A DNA stretch of 64,000 bases from Sphingomonas morindae (GCF_023822065.1 NZ_CP084930.1:3364001-3428000); one strand, 5' to 3'. Positions 16,443-25,604 are shown, numbered from the stretch's first letter. Notes: generated from the letters alone by a model not told the origin. Translations and numbers: made by a program.

Positions 16443-17219
16443 TCACTCCGAAGGGCACTTCCTCTCCTTTCTGATCCTCTGGCTCGGCCGGCGGCGGGTC
16501 CGCTGGGCGGGGCGCCTGCAGCGGTTTGTCGGCTGTGATCCGAACAAGGCGGCGAGTGCGCTGCAGTCGGGGTACGCAGGCGCAAAACTGCCGACCCGGT
16601 ATGGGCTGGTCGCGGCCGCCTGCATGTCGGCTGGAAGGCGGGACAGCCACTGGCTGTGCAGCTGCTCCGTCATGGCCGGCCCGCACCAGTTGGCGACCGT
16701 CCGGCCATGGCTGGCGGTATGCCGCCACTGGCGCGTGGTCAGCAGCAGATGCGCGTGCGGCGGAGGTGCCACAGCCTGCCCCTCTGGCGAGGCGTGGATG
16801 GCCCATGCGACTGCTGGTCCGTGGCGTGCCACGGCGGCGGCATAGCCGCGCACCATGGTGATCCACTCGGCAGTGGAGGCCTCCGCCGGCAGCGTGACGA
16901 CGACATGCCAGGCCCGGATCTGATCGTCGCCAAGCTGCTGCGTCGCCTCATCGAGCTCGCGCCACACCCTTCCCTCCTCCTCCGCCCAGGCGGGATGGTT
17001 GGAGGGCAGCGCCAGGCCATGGGCGACAAGGTCGGTGCGGTGGCGGTAGTCGACAGGCCCCCGTGCGTCTGTGCCGGCGCTGCGGATGATGTAGAGATAG
17101 TTGGCGGTCGCACTGCGATGCGTGCCGCGGCGATCTCCTGGCATGGCCCGCCAGCCCCGCACCGAGATGGGACGAATGGACACGGGGCGGCGGAAATGGA
17201 GAGGCAGAGTGTCGGTCAT
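16443..17219 (-). CDS. MobA/MobL-type relaxase
   Basis: About 258 residues. The core features of a MobQ/MobA-MobL relaxase are visible: an N-terminal ANYLYIIRSAG strand, RIRAWHVVVTLP-like ending in AWHVVVTLPAEAS, and the metal-binding PPHAHLLLTTR motif (HxH). It ends in a basic Arg-rich tail. These enzymes nick the origin of transfer of mobilizable plasmids. The frame is open to 17291, but the ATG at 17219 gives MTDTLPLHFRRP, a better start. It is shorter than full-length MobA, so it may lack a C-terminal primase or helicase part. No oriT was identified. Confidence 0.72.
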   Translation of the reverse strand: MTDTLPLHFRRPVSIRPISVRGWRAMPGDRRGTHRSATANYLYIIRSAGTDARGPVDYRHRTDLVAHGLALPSNHPAWAEEEGRVWRELDEATQQLGDDQIRAWHVVVTLPAEASTAEWITMVRGYAAAVARHGPAVAWAIHASPEGQAVAPPPHAHLLLTTRQWRHTASHGRTVANWCGPAMTEQLHSQWLSRLPADMQAAATSPYRVGSFAPAYPDCSALAALFGSQPTNRCRRPAQRTRRRPSQRIRKERKCPSE

Positions 17220-17320
17220 GTTGATGCTTTCAAGACGCGGCAGGCCGAACAAGGCGGCGCACGGGATCAAGGCCGATGCACGCGCGTGCATCGGCGTGGC
17301 GATCTGGAAGGAGTGGGTCG

Positions 17321-17968
17321 TCAGCCGGGAGAGGTTCCGGTCCGCGCCTGCTGCTGGGCGAGCGCCTTCAGCGCGCGTGAAGCGGGCTGGGCATCGTCAT
17401 CAAAGGCACCAAAGCCGCGAGCCCAGGCCGTCCAGCCTCGTGCCGCTTCGTCGATCAGCTGCCGTTCGGTCAGCTCCGGCTGCGGCATGACGCATGCGAG
17501 GAGGCTCGGCACACAGTCCTGCATCTTTCCCTGAGGGCAGAGGCAGGGCATCGCCTGTGCCACGGCTTGGCGGAGGTGCCAGGTCTGCCATCTTGGAAGA
17601 TCGCGCCAGCGCCCGTTCGTGTCGGCAGCGGCGCCAGCAAGGTTGGGGTAGAGATCAGGCCGGGCGATGGCGGAGAGGCGCTTCGGCACGCTGCCCCAAT
17701 TGTCGTAGCTGACGATCGCGCCATGGTCGGCCAGGCGCGCCTCAAGCCAGTCGAGCAGGCATTCGGGCAGTTCGCCTTCTCGCAGGGCTCGTGCTTCGCC
17801 ATCGAAGCGGAAGCCGGCTCCATCGGGCGTCACGTGGAAGAGGCCGATGCCGATGAAGGCGCGCGTGTCCGGGCGAAACTGCATCGCGTAACATGCGCCC
17901 ATGGTACGGACGGCAATGGCCGTGGCGCGCGGCTCGAAGCCGCGCGGGTCGGTGGTGTCGATGAACAT
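17321..17968 (-). CDS. plasmid-associated protein of unknown function (215 aa)
   Basis: A 215-residue soluble protein starting MFIDTTDPRGFEP, with LFHVTPDGAGFRFDGEAR, IVSYDNWGSVPKRL and a Cys pair in CLCPQGKMQDC. The acidic DxxD-like spacing and the size recall small exonuclease-like domains, but I cannot support that. It lies 101 bases upstream of the relaxase on the same strand. Confidence 0.6.
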   Translation of the reverse strand: MFIDTTDPRGFEPRATAIAVRTMGACYAMQFRPDTRAFIGIGLFHVTPDGAGFRFDGEARALREGELPECLLDWLEARLADHGAIVSYDNWGSVPKRLSAIARPDLYPNLAGAAADTNGRWRDLPRWQTWHLRQAVAQAMPCLCPQGKMQDCVPSLLACVMPQPELTERQLIDEAARGWTAWARGFGAFDDDAQPASRALKALAQQQARTGTSPG

Positions 17969-18052
17969 TGAGGTTTCCCGTCAGGATGGAAGCCGGCCGC
18001 CACCGGGCGATCAGCTTCGGTTCGTGCGATGTTGGGCGTGTGACAGCGCGCC

Positions 18053-18709
18053 TCAGGCGCGGGACTGTTCGATGCTGGCGAGGTGGAGGCGGGCTGCGGG
18101 GAAGCGCGCGTCGCGAAGCCAGGTGGCGAGATGGCCTTCGATGATCGTGTTGACCTCGCCGCCGAGCGACGAGCGGCATGCGACGCCAAGCATAGCCAGC
18201 CGCCACGTGCTGATGACGTCGGTCTCGAGCGTCTGGAGGATCGCGCCGGGGCGACCGGTGCACCAGGCGGTGAAGTGCTCGGTCTCGCCGGATTGCGAGA
18301 CCGGCATGCCCGCGCCGGCGCACGCAGCGCCGAAGCCAAGTCCACCCCCGCCCCGCTTCCGGGCCGCTATGTCGATGCGCATGCGACCATCGCCACCCTT
18401 CAGCGCCCGCACGCCTGCCGACCACGGCGCCATCTCCATGGTCTCGAGGAGGTGACACGTGTCGCCCAGACGATATCCGGCGATGGTGGTGCGGTCGCCG
18501 GCAAAGCGGTCGTCGAGCCAGCGCAACAGCCTGTCGTTCGGATCGCTGGCTTGAAGGACCGAGGCGTCGAGCGTGAAGGCGACATGGTCGCCATCGACAT
18601 GGCCGGTAAAGGTCGCGGCACCGACGATCCTGCGCCGGCTCTCGCCGATGCGGCGACCTATGTCGATGGTGCAGAAGGTGATGGCAGTGATGATCTGGTA
18701 GGGCTGCAT
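18053..18709 (-). CDS. plasmid-associated protein of unknown function (218 aa)
   Basis: Begins MQPYQIITAITFCTIDIGRR and contains VGAATFTGHVDGDHVAFTLD and LQTLETDVISTWRLAM. The ATG at 18709 is preferred to a TTG two codons earlier. There is no recognisable domain. It overlaps the upstream gene at 18658-19014 by about 50 bases, so both cannot be fully certain, although long overlaps do occur in compact plasmid operons. Confidence 0.55.
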   Translation of the reverse strand: MQPYQIITAITFCTIDIGRRIGESRRRIVGAATFTGHVDGDHVAFTLDASVLQASDPNDRLLRWLDDRFAGDRTTIAGYRLGDTCHLLETMEMAPWSAGVRALKGGDGRMRIDIAARKRGGGGLGFGAACAGAGMPVSQSGETEHFTAWCTGRPGAILQTLETDVISTWRLAMLGVACRSSLGGEVNTIIEGHLATWLRDARFPAARLHLASIEQSRA

Positions 18710-19014
18710 GGGCAATTCTCATGGAAAGCGCCCGCCCCGCGCCCGGCCCGCGAGACGCGAGACGAGGCAGGTGGTGGACGGGCTTGGGCTGGGATGCACT
18801 CCGGACTGCGGAGTGGCGGCACCCGGTGCGTTTCGGCACCGGTGATGAACCTTTGGGCGAGGCTGGCTCTCGCCAACCCCTTTTTCCCATCCTTCGGGTT
18901 CATCACTTCTGCACCCTTGATCCTGTTTGCCGGACGGATGACCGGCACCTGCTTTTCCTGCACCCCTTCAAGGAAGGCGCGAACGCGGGTGCGACTGATG
19001 AGAGCGTCGCTCAT
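18658..19014 (-). CDS. small plasmid-type protein, first gene of the cluster
   Basis: A 118-residue frame. The first 60 residues look protein-like and basic (MSDALISRTRVRAFLEGVQ, then VPVIRPANRIKGAEVM, DGKKGLARASLAQRFITGA); the remainder is Pro/Ser-rich and may be read-through filler. The start is 16 bases from the end of the IS3 element, so any native promoter was removed and transcription may now come from the IS. Function unknown. Confidence 0.45.
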   Translation of the reverse strand: MSDALISRTRVRAFLEGVQEKQVPVIRPANRIKGAEVMNPKDGKKGLARASLAQRFITGAETHRVPPLRSPECIPAQARPPPASSRVSRAGRGAGAFHENCPCSPTRSSLPSPSAPST

Positions 19015-19030
19015 CGCAGCTTTCCTTTCT

Positions 19031-20248
19031 TGACGTGCTCCCCAAAGCTCCTCCAGTCATAACTGGAGTCCGGGGTTGTCATGGTGCCCGTCGGGGCGGT
19101 GTTGCACAACCCGCCCGGCAGCATCGGCGGGCGTCAGCCCGCCTATCCCGCTATGCGGCCGCACATGGTTGTAGTCGTCGCGCCAGAGCCGCAGCACCGA
19201 GCGAGCATGGCCGAGCGAGACGAACAGCGTCTCGTTGAGGCATTCGTCGCGCAGGCGGCCGTTGAAGCTCTCGACGTAGCCGTTCTGCTGCGGCTTGCCG
19301 GGCGCGATGTAGTGCCATTCGATAGGGCGCTCCTGCGTCCACTTCAGGATCGCCAGACTGGTCAGCTCGGTGCCGTTGTCGCTGACGATCATCAGCGGCG
19401 GTGCGCCTCTCACCGCGATGATGGCGTCGAGCTCACGGGCGACCCGCGCGCCTGACAGCGAGGTGTTGACCACGAGCGCCAGGCACTCGCGCGTGAAGTC
19501 GTCGACCACCGCCAGGATGCGGATGCGCCGGCCGCTGATCAGCGTGTCGCTGACGAAGTCGAGGCTCCAGCGCTGGTTCGGTCCCTGGGGCAGCGTCATG
19601 GGCGCCCGCGTGCCCATGGCTCGCTTGCGACCGCGCCGGCGCCGCACGCGCAGGTTCTCCTCGCGGTACAGCCGCAGCAGCTTCTTGTGGTTCATGACCA
19701 GGCCCTCGCGAGCCAGCATGATCCCCAGCCGCCGGTACCCGAAGCGGCGACGCTCGGCCGCGATCTCCCGCAGCCGCGACCGCAGGTCGCCATCATCAGA
19801 TCGCCGATGCGCATAGCGCATCGACGTCCGATCCACGCCGAAGATGGTACAGGCCCGACGCTCGCTGATGCCGAACACCTGTCGAGCATGCTCGACAGCC
19901 TTCCGCTGAACGGCAGGCCCTACCAGTTTTTTGCTGCCGCCTCCTTGAGCACGACATTGTCGAGCATCGCGTCCGCTAGCAGCCGCTTCAGCCGGGCGTT
20001 CTCTTCCTCCAGCACCTTCAGCTTGCGCGCCTGCGACACGTCCATGCCGCCGTACTTCGCCTTCCACGCGTACAGCGTCGCGCTGCTGATACCGTGCTTC
20101 CGGCACACGTCGGCGGTCTTCATTCCGCCCTACTGCTCACGCAGCACCGCGATGATCTGCTCCTCGCTGAACCTGGTCTTCTTCACGTCCGTCTCCTCAC
20201 GAAGGCGGACTCTAGCTCAGACTGGCGGAGTTTCAGGGGAGCACGTCA
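19031..20248 (-). mobile_element. IS3-family insertion sequence (1,218 bp), probably inactive
   Basis: The ends are imperfect inverted repeats of about 43 bp beginning TGACGTGCTCCCC (19031-19073 and the complement of 20206-20248). Between them lie an orfA/orfB transposase pair in the IS407-like pattern. Flanking four-base sequences differ (TTCT left, GGCA right), so no target duplication is seen. The left neighbour is a plasmid gene cluster and the right neighbour is half of a hydrolase gene. This implies deletion or recombination at the element after insertion. Confidence 0.9.
19057..20186 (-). pseudogene. IS3 transposase orfAB, orfA interrupted by a stop
   Basis: OrfA starts with GTG at 20186 ([18 protein letters not shown]). 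It then meets an in-frame TAG at 20130-20132 where family members have Glu, and resumes with [14 protein letters not shown] run of six A (in gcaaaaaactg near 19925-19930) is the expected -1 slippage site that fuses it to OrfB. OrfB keeps the DDE residues in [15 protein letters not shown] and [14 protein letters not shown] and ends at 19057. A restart at the internal ATG 20123 could still make a shortened OrfA, so activity is unlikely but not excluded. Confidence 0.88.
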
Positions 20249-20748
20249 GGCATAGCTGGGGCGGGGCCGTCATCACGGAAGTCGGCGACCACGAGAAGGT
20301 CAAGGCACTCGATTATGTCGCCGCCTTCGCCCCGGCAGCCGGCGAGACCCTCGGCGAGCTCGTCAACGCCCATCCCACGCCCCCGGCCCTGGCTGAAATC
20401 CGGGACGACGGGACCGGAAATCTCAAGCTCAGTGTCGAAGGTTGGATTAAGGACGTCGCCCAAGACCTCCCCGAAGCCGAGGCGCGGCTGCTTGCAGTTC
20501 TTCAGCCTCCCTTGCCAGGCAGTACCTTCGCCGAACCGATCAAGACGGCGGCATGGGAAAGCCGCCCGAGCTGGTACATCGTCTCTCACCAAGATCGAGT
20601 AGTGAGCGTTGATCTTGAGCGTATGTTCGCGCAGCGAATGAACGCCCAAACGAGCGAGCTTGAGGCCGGTCACCTGTCGCTGCTGTCTCAACCCGAGGCC
20701 GTGGCAGCGGTGATCGTTCAGGCGGCGGAGAATGTTCCGGCCGGCTGA
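20249..20748 (+). pseudogene. 3' part of a serine alpha/beta-hydrolase gene cut by the IS element
   Basis: The frame begins directly at the IS end with HSWGGAVITEVGDHEKVKAL, that is, inside the nucleophile-elbow motif GHSWGG. The N-terminal region of about 105 residues with signal peptide and HGxW oxyanion motif is missing. The rest (YVAAFAPAAGETLGEL, SRPSWYIVSHQDRVV, EAGHLSLLSQP) is intact to the stop. It is clearly paralogous to the complete gene at 46842-47645. The missing half does not occur on the other side of the IS within this window. Confidence 0.88.
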
Positions 20749-20838
20749 ACGGGAGCACTGGCGAGCTAATGTGCCGCCGCGCGCGCTTCGCCGATACCGC
20801 TCACCACAGCAGTTGCGGTGGGTGCATGCTCGTTTCGG

Positions 20839-23800
20839 TTAGTCGGGATAGGCGACGCGCGCGGGGACGATGAGCTTTATCAGCGTTCCCGCGGGTGACC
20901 GGCTTCCGATTTCGAGCGATCCCGCCAGCTGCATCGCGCGCTCGCGCATGCCAACCAACCCGAAATGGCCGACCCGTCGTCCCGCCGCCCTGATGCTATC
21001 AGGGATACCTTGGCCGTCATCCTCGACCGTGATCGACAGCCGGTCGGCTCCAAAGCTAATGCCAACCTCCAGGAGCTGGGCGTTGGCATGCCTCGCCACG
21101 TTCGCCACCGCTTCAGCTACCACCCGGCTGATTTCATCAGCCACGGGCGCGCAAACCTTACGCTCCTGACCGACACGTCTGACGTTCCACTGAATCGCGG
21201 GAGGGACCAGTTGCTCCACCGTGGCAGTCAGGATTGCTGCCAGATCGAGCGGTTCCACATCCCGGCGCAACTCGCGGATTCGGTCCCGGCCTTCGACAAG
21301 GACGTCATCAGCTCGTTCGAGTGCGCTTTCAATTGCCGTATGAGCTCGAGTTCCGGGCGTCAGCAGGTTGGCTGCGGACTGGAACCGCAGCACAACGCCT
21401 TGGAACCCCTGCATCAATGTGTCGTGCAGCTCGCGTGCGATGCGCTCCCGCTCAGCCAAACGCGCCTCGAACTGACCGCGGGTACGAAGGGCAATGGTTC
21501 TCAGACGCCAGCGGTAGAGCAGCCAGATGAGAGTACCAAGAAGGGCGAGACATGCAGCCAAGAACCACCGAGTCTGGTAGAACCTTGGCGCGATGGTGAA
21601 GGTCAGGCCTGCTGCCCGACGCGTCCAGACGCCGTCGTTGTTTGAGCCAATCACCTCGAAGCGGTACGTGCCGGGTCCGAGATTTATATAAAGCGCCTGG
21701 CGTTCAGCGCCGCTATCGACCCAATCACGGTCTGCTCCGAGAAGGCGGTAGCGAAACCGGTTTTGCTTCGCGTCAGTGAGGCTGAGAGCTGTAAAGGCGA
21801 TCTGCACCCGCTGAGTCCCCGCCTTGAGCCGGATCGGCTTATCGAAGGATGTGGCGTTTACTGGCCCGGAGGTGAGGTTCAAAAGGACTACGTTCGGAGC
21901 CATCCCATTGTGAGCGACATGATCTCTGTCGATCCAGGCGACGCCACGGTTCGTGGCGAACCAAATCCTGCCTGTGCTGTCTTCGACGATATCGTTCGTA
22001 TCAAGGATATTCGATCGCGCCCGAAAGCCCTCTTCGTACCCGAACCGGCGGTACGGAAGCGGCCGCCCGGGGCTCCGGAAGGCCGCGTCCAGATCGGCGG
22101 TGGATACGCGGGCAATCCCAGTAGCCCCGATCAGCCATGTTGAGCCGTCTGACGACGAATGGACTCCCGTGACCCCGGCGAGGATCGGGTAGTTTCGTTC
22201 GCTGAGCTGCAGGTGACGATGGCCGTCCCACAACCCGAGCCCTTTCTGCGCCCCTTGGTAGATGCGCTTTCCAGCGGTCACAAAAAGATTGGTCGCTCCG
22301 ATCCTCCCTTCCTCGGCTCGCCACAACACTTGGCTGCGATCGCCATTGACCTGCTGGACGCCAAATAGCGACCGCCCAGCGATGAGGCCGCCACCTGCGT
22401 CCGCCTTCAAGTGAGCGAGGTTGCCGTCATACTTTCCAGTCGACCAGGGCGCGTCGACCTTCTGCAGCTTGTCGCCGTTGAGCCGATAAGCCTCCTTAAT
22501 CGAAGCCCAGAAGGTGCCTGCCGCGTCCAGGGTGCACGTGATAAGTAGGGGGCCGCCAACGTCGCGCGCGGACGCCACCCGTCCAGAAGGCGAGACGCTA
22601 AGGAGCGTGTTGTCGTCCATGCTGATCGCGAGGAGGCGGCGCCCGTCCCCGCACAGCACTCCAAGCGAACGCTTGGGATAGATAAGCTCGGGCTCGCTCA
22701 TGCCGCGAGCCATCCGGAAGACGCCTTCGACCCCGCCGAAAAACACCTGATCGGACCTCGGGTCGCCGGCGAACCCTGTCACCATCGCTCCGCTGTTATG
22801 CGGCTGGATCACGTTGCTGGCAGAGAAGCGATCGAGGCCGGACTCGGTGCCGACCCAAATATTGCCCTCTCGATCTTCGAAGAGGGACATCGCGACCGGC
22901 CCGGTCAGACCGTTCCGCTCGCTGAATCTGTCGGGCGGTCCAACCACTCTGCCATCGCGGAAGACGGCTCGCACCAGGCCGTCATCCTGACCCGCGATCC
23001 ACAATGCGCCGTCACGATCAAAGCGCAGGTGACGCTGTAGAAACGGCGTGGTCACTCCGGCGAGCGGAACGCGCGATCCTCCTCCGAGCCGGCGCAGCCC
23101 GTTATTGTCAGCAAGCCACAAGCGACCGTCGCGATCGCGCGCCAAATCTGCGAAATTCGTCAACGTCTCCGACCAGGGGGCGAAGCGGGTTGAACCTGGC
23201 GCCTTTCGCAACGGCGTCGAGCCGAGAGCTGGCGTCGTTGGAGACAGGATGTTGATGGAACCGTCCGGCAACGGCACGACCGAGCCGGCCTGCACTCCAC
23301 CGACTCCCTGCTGCGGTCCAAACTGCGACCACCGGCCTCTTGCCAGGCGGGAAAGCATGATCTTGCCGTTGCCGTCGGCCGCTACCCAGATTGTGCCGTC
23401 CGCATCTTCTACGATCTGGTACACACCGCCAAGGGCTTTGAACGGATTAGCACCGCGGAGATGCCCACCCCGCAGCAAACCGATCCCACCATAGTCATAG
23501 CCAACCCAGAGATCGCCATTTTTGGCCACGAGCAATGCCGTCACCTGAAGCGATCGCTTCGGGTCGTCGTCGTCGGGGACTATGCGTTCGAATCGGATAC
23601 CGTCGAAACGGAAGAGGCCGGTCGAAGTGCCGAGCCATAGGAAACCATCGCGTCCTTGCGCGATCGCGCGAACGTTGCCGGGCGCTCCGTCGCCAAGCGT
23701 CCAACGGGTATGCCTGAATTGGTCGATCCTTCGGTCGGGATCGAGCGCGCGAGCGGGCGTGATAGCGAGGAGCGAGACCGCTAGGATCAGCGATCCAAAA

Positions 23801-23856
23801 GCCACTAACCTCGCGGCCGGTCGAATAGCAGTTGCAAGGCGAGACACAGATTTCAA
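20839..23856 (-). CDS. hybrid-propeller (Reg_prop/Y_Y_Y) sensor histidine kinase, NarL class
   Basis: A 1,005-residue kinase. The signal peptide (about 15-38) is followed by two-component propeller repeats (GFLWLGTSTGLFRFDG, GNIWVGTESGLDRFS and others), a Y_Y_Y domain ending GPGTYRFEVIGSNNDGVW, and one TM (LAACLALLGTLIWLLY). The HisKA_3 dimerisation domain has His811 in ARELHDTLMQGFQG and is followed by a HATPase_c domain ending in a GTLIKLIVPARVA tail. Such sensors read periplasmic polymers or stress. The frame starts with TTG at 23856 (or GTG 23847), so the exact start is uncertain. The NarL regulator 153 bases upstream on the same strand is its likely partner. Confidence 0.92.
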   Translation of the reverse strand: MKSVSRLATAIRPAARLVAFGSLILAVSLLAITPARALDPDRRIDQFRHTRWTLGDGAPGNVRAIAQGRDGFLWLGTSTGLFRFDGIRFERIVPDDDDPKRSLQVTALLVAKNGDLWVGYDYGGIGLLRGGHLRGANPFKALGGVYQIVEDADGTIWVAADGNGKIMLSRLARGRWSQFGPQQGVGGVQAGSVVPLPDGSINILSPTTPALGSTPLRKAPGSTRFAPWSETLTNFADLARDRDGRLWLADNNGLRRLGGGSRVPLAGVTTPFLQRHLRFDRDGALWIAGQDDGLVRAVFRDGRVVGPPDRFSERNGLTGPVAMSLFEDREGNIWVGTESGLDRFSASNVIQPHNSGAMVTGFAGDPRSDQVFFGGVEGVFRMARGMSEPELIYPKRSLGVLCGDGRRLLAISMDDNTLLSVSPSGRVASARDVGGPLLITCTLDAAGTFWASIKEAYRLNGDKLQKVDAPWSTGKYDGNLAHLKADAGGGLIAGRSLFGVQQVNGDRSQVLWRAEEGRIGATNLFVTAGKRIYQGAQKGLGLWDGHRHLQLSERNYPILAGVTGVHSSSDGSTWLIGATGIARVSTADLDAAFRSPGRPLPYRRFGYEEGFRARSNILDTNDIVEDSTGRIWFATNRGVAWIDRDHVAHNGMAPNVVLLNLTSGPVNATSFDKPIRLKAGTQRVQIAFTALSLTDAKQNRFRYRLLGADRDWVDSGAERQALYINLGPGTYRFEVIGSNNDGVWTRRAAGLTFTIAPRFYQTRWFLAACLALLGTLIWLLYRWRLRTIALRTRGQFEARLAERERIARELHDTLMQGFQGVVLRFQSAANLLTPGTRAHTAIESALERADDVLVEGRDRIRELRRDVEPLDLAAILTATVEQLVPPAIQWNVRRVGQERKVCAPVADEISRVVAEAVANVARHANAQLLEVGISFGADRLSITVEDDGQGIPDSIRAAGRRVGHFGLVGMRERAMQLAGSLEIGSRSPAGTLIKLIVPARVAYPD

Positions 23857-24009
23857 TCACCACCCCGACCGGCTCCGCGGCCGTCCGCGCGCCATTTCCT
23901 CCGATCATCCAAGTGCCTGAGGGTGAGTGGAGAGCCTCACCGATGCAACCGGAATTTGCGTAGCCCCTCGATCATCCTCACCCGTTACGGTGCCGCGTCA
24001 GCTGTCGGC

Positions 24010-24639
24010 TCAAAGCGTGATCATGCCACGTCGCGCGGCGATGGTGACGGCATGGGTCCGATCGGATGCACCCAGCTTGGAGTAGATGACCTTCATGTAT
24101 CCCTTGATCGTGTCCTCGGAGAGTCCGAGGCGGCTAGCGATCTGCTTGTTTGAATTACCGCCGGCTGCAAGCGTCAATACCTCCACTTCGCGACGAGAAA
24201 GCGCATCCCCCGCAGCATGGAGAGCGATACCCGTGGCCACCTCCGCGGTGAGATGCCGCCCGCCGGCATGAACGGAGCGAACCGTATCGAGCAGTTCCTT
24301 GCGCATCGCACTTTTCAGCAAGTAACCGGCCGCTCCGGCACGAAGCGCCTGCATGGCCTGCGCGTCTCCGGAGTAAGTCGTTAAGACGACGATGCGTGCA
24401 TTCGGGTATGCTCCGCGTAGGGCCTCGATGGCGGCAACGCCGCCCATGCCGGGCATCTGGAGGTCCATCAGCACCACGTCGGGCCGATGGTGCTCAAACA
24501 TCGTGATCGCCGCTTCACCGCTCTCCGCCTCCGCCGCAATGGCAAGGTCCGGCTGAGTCTCGATCACTGCGCGGACACCTTCACGGAGCATGGGGTGGTC
24601 GTCCACAACCAAGATGCGGATCTTGTCGGGATGAGCCAT
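24010..24639 (-). CDS. NarL/LuxR-family response regulator (copy 1)
   Basis: A 209-residue protein with a receiver domain (DD at 13-14, phospho-acceptor Asp59 in VVLMDLQMPGMGG, Lys in YLLKSAM) and a LuxR HTH (LSRREVEVLTLAAGG, NKQIASRLGLSEDTIKGYM). It sits between the M17-N-like gene (20-base gap) and the kinase gene, all on the minus strand. A second, nearly identical regulator lies at 34766-35389; the DNA-binding helices differ at only one or two residues, so both probably recognise the same sites. Confidence 0.94.
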   Translation of the reverse strand: MAHPDKIRILVVDDHPMLREGVRAVIETQPDLAIAAEAESGEAAITMFEHHRPDVVLMDLQMPGMGGVAAIEALRGAYPNARIVVLTTYSGDAQAMQALRAGAAGYLLKSAMRKELLDTVRSVHAGGRHLTAEVATGIALHAAGDALSRREVEVLTLAAGGNSNKQIASRLGLSEDTIKGYMKVIYSKLGASDRTHAVTIAARRGMITL

Positions 24640-24658
24640 CGGAGTACCCGTTCCTCCT

Positions 24659-25393
24659 TCAGCAAATGGGAGATGTGCTGCCTATAGCGCGGTTGAAAGC
24701 AGTCCTGAAGGTTTCAGCGAACCGGTCCAAATCGGCTGCTCGGCTAAGGAACGACCACCGTCGCACGTGTTGCCGAGTCCGCAGCACGCCTTCGATGCCC
24801 GCAATGGCGGCCCAGAGGTGCGGCATCGCGCTAGCGGAAGCGCCGGCACCATCCTCGCTACCGCACGCCGACGCGACGTTCTTCACCTGAATACGCGCGG
24901 CCTGGTCGGCCGCGACATGTGCCGCACGACGCATTGTCTCCGCCGAGACGGATTCTGCTTGACCAAGCCCCAGAATAAGCACGGCTCCGGCCCGGATTGG
25001 TTTAGGCGGCTTGGAAAGGAGCAGCGTCTCGCCGAGCCTACCCGAGAGTACGCCGGCTCCTCGTAGTCCCGTGAAGCCACCTCCGAGCGCTCGCTCAAGG
25101 CCGCTCAACACGGCCGGGGAAGGGTCTTCCGCATGAATTCCAGCCACCGCTAGGTCGGTCTCAACATGCCAAAGGCTGTCGGAGAGGACGTCCAATATGC
25201 AACCGTGAAGCAGGCCGATTGGCCGAACATCGCCGGAGTGATGGGGGGCCGCCGTCATAACTAACCCTGTTCCATCGAACGCAACTCCCGCCCCGATTTT
25301 GGGCTCGAAATCAAACACGAACGCCTGGTCGTCGCCTTGGACATGAAGGGCGGTTCTTGGACGGAGTTGTCGCATCGGCGAGTCCAACGGCAC
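24659..25393 (-). CDS. stand-alone M17-peptidase N-terminal-like (macro-fold) protein, copy 1
   Basis: About 244 residues. The middle matches the N-terminal domain of leucyl aminopeptidases: DLAVAGIHAED, LGGGFTGLRGAGVLSGRLGETLLL, VLILGLGQAESVSAETMRRAAHVAA. The catalytic M17 domain (metal ligands and NTDAEGR motif) is absent. The start is placed at GTG 25393 because GGAGAAGG lies 5 bases upstream; ATG 25375 is the alternative. It is the first gene of an operon with a NarL regulator and propeller kinase. A frameshifted copy precedes the second NarL regulator, so it is probably a signalling accessory or sensor rather than a peptidase. Confidence 0.72.
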   Translation of the reverse strand: MPLDSPMRQLRPRTALHVQGDDQAFVFDFEPKIGAGVAFDGTGLVMTAAPHHSGDVRPIGLLHGCILDVLSDSLWHVETDLAVAGIHAEDPSPAVLSGLERALGGGFTGLRGAGVLSGRLGETLLLSKPPKPIRAGAVLILGLGQAESVSAETMRRAAHVAADQAARIQVKNVASACGSEDGAGASASAMPHLWAAIAGIEGVLRTRQHVRRWSFLSRAADLDRFAETFRTAFNRAIGSTSPIC

Positions 25394-25604
25394 GATATCC
25401 TTCTCCAGCCGCGAACGCCGATCGGGGCTCGAACCCGCCATGAATGGCCGAGCAGACCCGAGACGACAGCGGATGGAAGCAAGAAGATGACGGCGACGTG
25501 CGAGCATTCCAACCAGATCACCATCCGCAGATGTCCCCCAACGCTCGTGGGTGCGAGGAATACCTATGGTCGGCGGTGCTTGGGCACACTCGCGCCTCTG
25601 CCGC

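Noticed and set aside
19021-19030. Target-site duplication for the IS
   Set aside because: Four-base flanks TTCT and GGCA do not match, nor do nearby shifts of one base.
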